Source: DHVE2 group archaeon (GTDB lineage Archaea; Thermoplasmatota; Thermoplasmata; Thermoplasmatales; Aciduliprofundaceae). Taken from it: 6,374 nt of DNA. The DNA lies in assembly GCA_015522955.1 (NCBI GenBank), contig WALG01000098.1, forward strand, positions 1-6,374. The letters are read 5' to 3'. Positions 5,023-6,374 of this stretch are shown in pieces. Under the pieces are notes generated by a model. It saw only the letters and a program-made list of their open reading frames with translations. It did not search any database and was not told the origin of the DNA. Positions within the stretch are counted from its first letter, which is position 1; each line of letters begins with the position of its first letter. Both the position numbers and the translations under genes were made by a program.

Positions 5023-6351
5023 TTAAACCACCTCCTTAAAGGCATTTACAAGTTTATCCATGTCCTCGGGAGTATGCATCTCCGTGGTACATAGAAGCAT
5101 GGCATTGCCTATACCAGGGAAACAGCCTTCATTGATTGGTAGGCCCCCATGAACACCGTGCTTGACAAGTTCTCTGGAAATTTCATGGGGGTTACGGGGC
5201 AAATCTACAAGAAACTCATTGAAATGCTCGCTATCAAAATGCGGAGTTTTGAATCCAGCACCTCTTAACTTCTCCATAAGGAGTTTTGCGTTTTCCATAT
5301 TTTTCAACGCCACCTTCCTGAGGCCATTGGCTCCAAGATATGCAAGATAGAGCACGCTATACAGTGCGCATAGGGCTTCGTTTGAGCATATATTGCTTGT
5401 AGCCTTGCCACGGCGTATATGCTGCTCTCTGGTTTGCAGTGCCATAACAAATGCTCTCCTTCCTTCCGCGTCTTTTGTGGCTCCAATTATGCGTCCAGGC
5501 ATCTTGCGAACATACTCCTTGCGCGTGGCAAATATACCCAGGAGAGGGCCACCAAAACTTATGGGATTGCCGAGTATCTGACCTTCGCCAATCACAATAT
5601 CTGCCCCATACTCCCCCGGCGGTTTTAGGATAGCGAGGGAAAGAGGATTTACGCCCACCACAAACATAGCCTTTCCTGTAATATCTTTGACCTCCATCAC
5701 ATGGTCGTCGATTACACCGTAAAAGTTGGGATTCTCCACATAAACCGCCGAGGTATCATCACTCATATTTTCCTCCAAAGAATTGAGGTCTATCTTCCCC
5801 TTAGAGTCCAGTTTGTATTTTCTAATTCTCATTCCTAGACCAACTATGTAATTCTTGAGCACGCTCTCCTTTTCCCAGTAAAGGTTCTCGGGAACCAGTA
5901 TTTCCATACGCCTGTTTATTCTGTGCGCCATTCGTGCCGCCTCACCCAGGGCCGTGGCAGCATCGTACATGGATGAATTGGCCACATCCATCCCGGTTAA
6001 CTCACCTATAAGACTCTGATACTCAAACATGGCCTGAAGCATACCCTGTGAAACCTCTGGCTGATATGGAGTATAGGAGGTGTAGAACTCTGAGCGGGCA
6101 GCGAGTTCCATAACCGCTGGTGGTATATAGTGAAAATAGTTTCCAGCACCCAGAAAATTTGGCATGCGGAAAAAGTCCATGTTTTTGTGTGCCAGTTCCT
6201 TTGAGAGACGATAGAGTTCATATTCCTCCATTGGGGGTATGTTTATACCATCCTTTCTCACTTCCTTAGGGATATCGGCGAAGAGTTCTTCCCATGAGTT
6301 AATGCCCATCTCTCTGAGCATGGAGTCTATCTCATCTGATTCGTTACCCAT
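5023..6351 (-). CDS. gcvPA: Glycine dehydrogenase (decarboxylating) subunit 1
   Basis: This is the partner subunit of the split P-protein. It has the aminotransferase-like fold but does not carry the PLP lysine, and it pairs with GcvPB to decarboxylate glycine. The 442 residues match the usual length of about 440-450. Visible conserved blocks are GINSWEELFADIP at 16-28, NFLGAGNYFHYIPPAV at 65-80, EFYTSYTPYQPEVSQG at 88-103, NSSMYDAATALGEAARMA at 125-142, then in the C-terminal half FGGPLLGIFA, MPGRIIGATKD, GRRAFVMALQTREQHIRRGKATSNICSNEAL and a closing DLPRNP block. The ATG at 6351 gives an N-terminus of normal length for the family. However, the bases before it read ATCCTCCCAGC, with no Shine-Dalgarno, and an in-frame TGA lies at 6366-6364. 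ATG 6321 (Met11) is a less likely alternative because family members usually have a few residues before this helix. The gene is followed without a gap by gcvPB. Confidence 0.96.
   Translation of the reverse strand: MGNESDEIDSMLREMGINSWEELFADIPKEVRKDGINIPPMEEYELYRLSKELAHKNMDFFRMPNFLGAGNYFHYIPPAVMELAARSEFYTSYTPYQPEVSQGMLQAMFEYQSLIGELTGMDVANSSMYDAATALGEAARMAHRINRRMEILVPENLYWEKESVLKNYIVGLGMRIRKYKLDSKGKIDLNSLEENMSDDTSAVYVENPNFYGVIDDHVMEVKDITGKAMFVVGVNPLSLAILKPPGEYGADIVIGEGQILGNPISFGGPLLGIFATRKEYVRKMPGRIIGATKDAEGRRAFVMALQTREQHIRRGKATSNICSNEALCALYSVLYLAYLGANGLRKVALKNMENAKLLMEKLRGAGFKTPHFDSEHFNEFLVDLPRNPHEISRELVKHGVHGGLPINEGCFPGIGNAMLLCTTEMHTPEDMDKLVNAFKEVV
5029..5035 (-). promoter_or_regulatory. Shine-Dalgarno of gcvPB inside the gcvPA 3' end
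   Basis: The minus strand reads GGAGGTG, GTTTAA, ATG. The seven-base match to the 16S 3' end also encodes Glu-Val near the gcvPA C-terminus, and TAA is followed at once by the gcvPB ATG. It is the best ribosome binding site in the window and suggests coupled, balanced synthesis of the two subunits. Confidence 0.8.
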
Positions 6352-6374
6352 GCTGGGAGGATATCATTTTCTAC

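Noticed and set aside
5393..5633. Three overlapping plus-strand ORFs opposite gcvPA
   Set aside because: They overlap one another and conserved gcvPA sequence, with no protein-like character.
1..6374. A defence island, mobile element or other unknown system
   Set aside because: All six genes belong to familiar housekeeping or transport families. No transposase, integrase, target-site duplication, CRISPR repeat or unknown ORF of useful length is present.

Overview
The window reads as an ordinary stretch of a thermophilic archaeal chromosome, most likely euryarchaeal; a Thermoplasmata/Aciduliprofundum-like host is a guess. Four things point to an archaeon. The Shine-Dalgarno sites match GGTGAT/GGAGGTG. 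One gene is probably leaderless, with a TATA-like box about 24 bases upstream of its ATG. The coding regions are tightly packed, with gaps of 0 to 50 bases and one ATGA overlap. The proteins are archaeal family members: a split glycine decarboxylase, an NhaP1-like antiporter, and an MTA phosphorylase with the C-terminal CxC motif known from hyperthermophile homologues.

Layout, left to right. Positions 1-694 (minus) hold the first 231 residues of a multi-spanning membrane protein of the polysaccharide flippase type, cut by the window edge. It overlaps by 4 bases the end of mtnP (691-1464, minus), an S-methyl-5'-thioadenosine phosphorylase of methionine/purine salvage. Fifty bases further lies a CPA1/NhaP-type Na+/H+ antiporter (about 1515-2759, minus). 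A compact divergent promoter region (about 2760-2888) separates the antiporter from a flavin prenyltransferase, ubiX (2889-3440, plus), which makes prenylated FMN. After a 136-base convergent gap come gcvPB (3577-5022) and gcvPA (5023-6351), both minus. These are the two subunits of the glycine cleavage system P-protein. The last 23 bases are upstream of gcvPA and may hold the end of another gene.

Functionally there are four separate units: one-carbon/glycine catabolism (gcvPA-gcvPB), prFMN cofactor synthesis (ubiX), ion/pH homeostasis (the antiporter), and salvage plus envelope-glycan transport (mtnP with the flippase). The gcv genes are the only clear complex: the stop and start codons abut, and the gcvPB ribosome binding site lies inside the gcvPA 3' end.

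I found no mobile element, CRISPR array, tRNA, rRNA or convincing new system. The points most worth a second look are the CPC motif in MtnP, the tandem 10-bp repeat over the antiporter TATA box, the nested inverted repeat around a palindromic TATA in the convergent gap, and the mtnP-flippase overlap.
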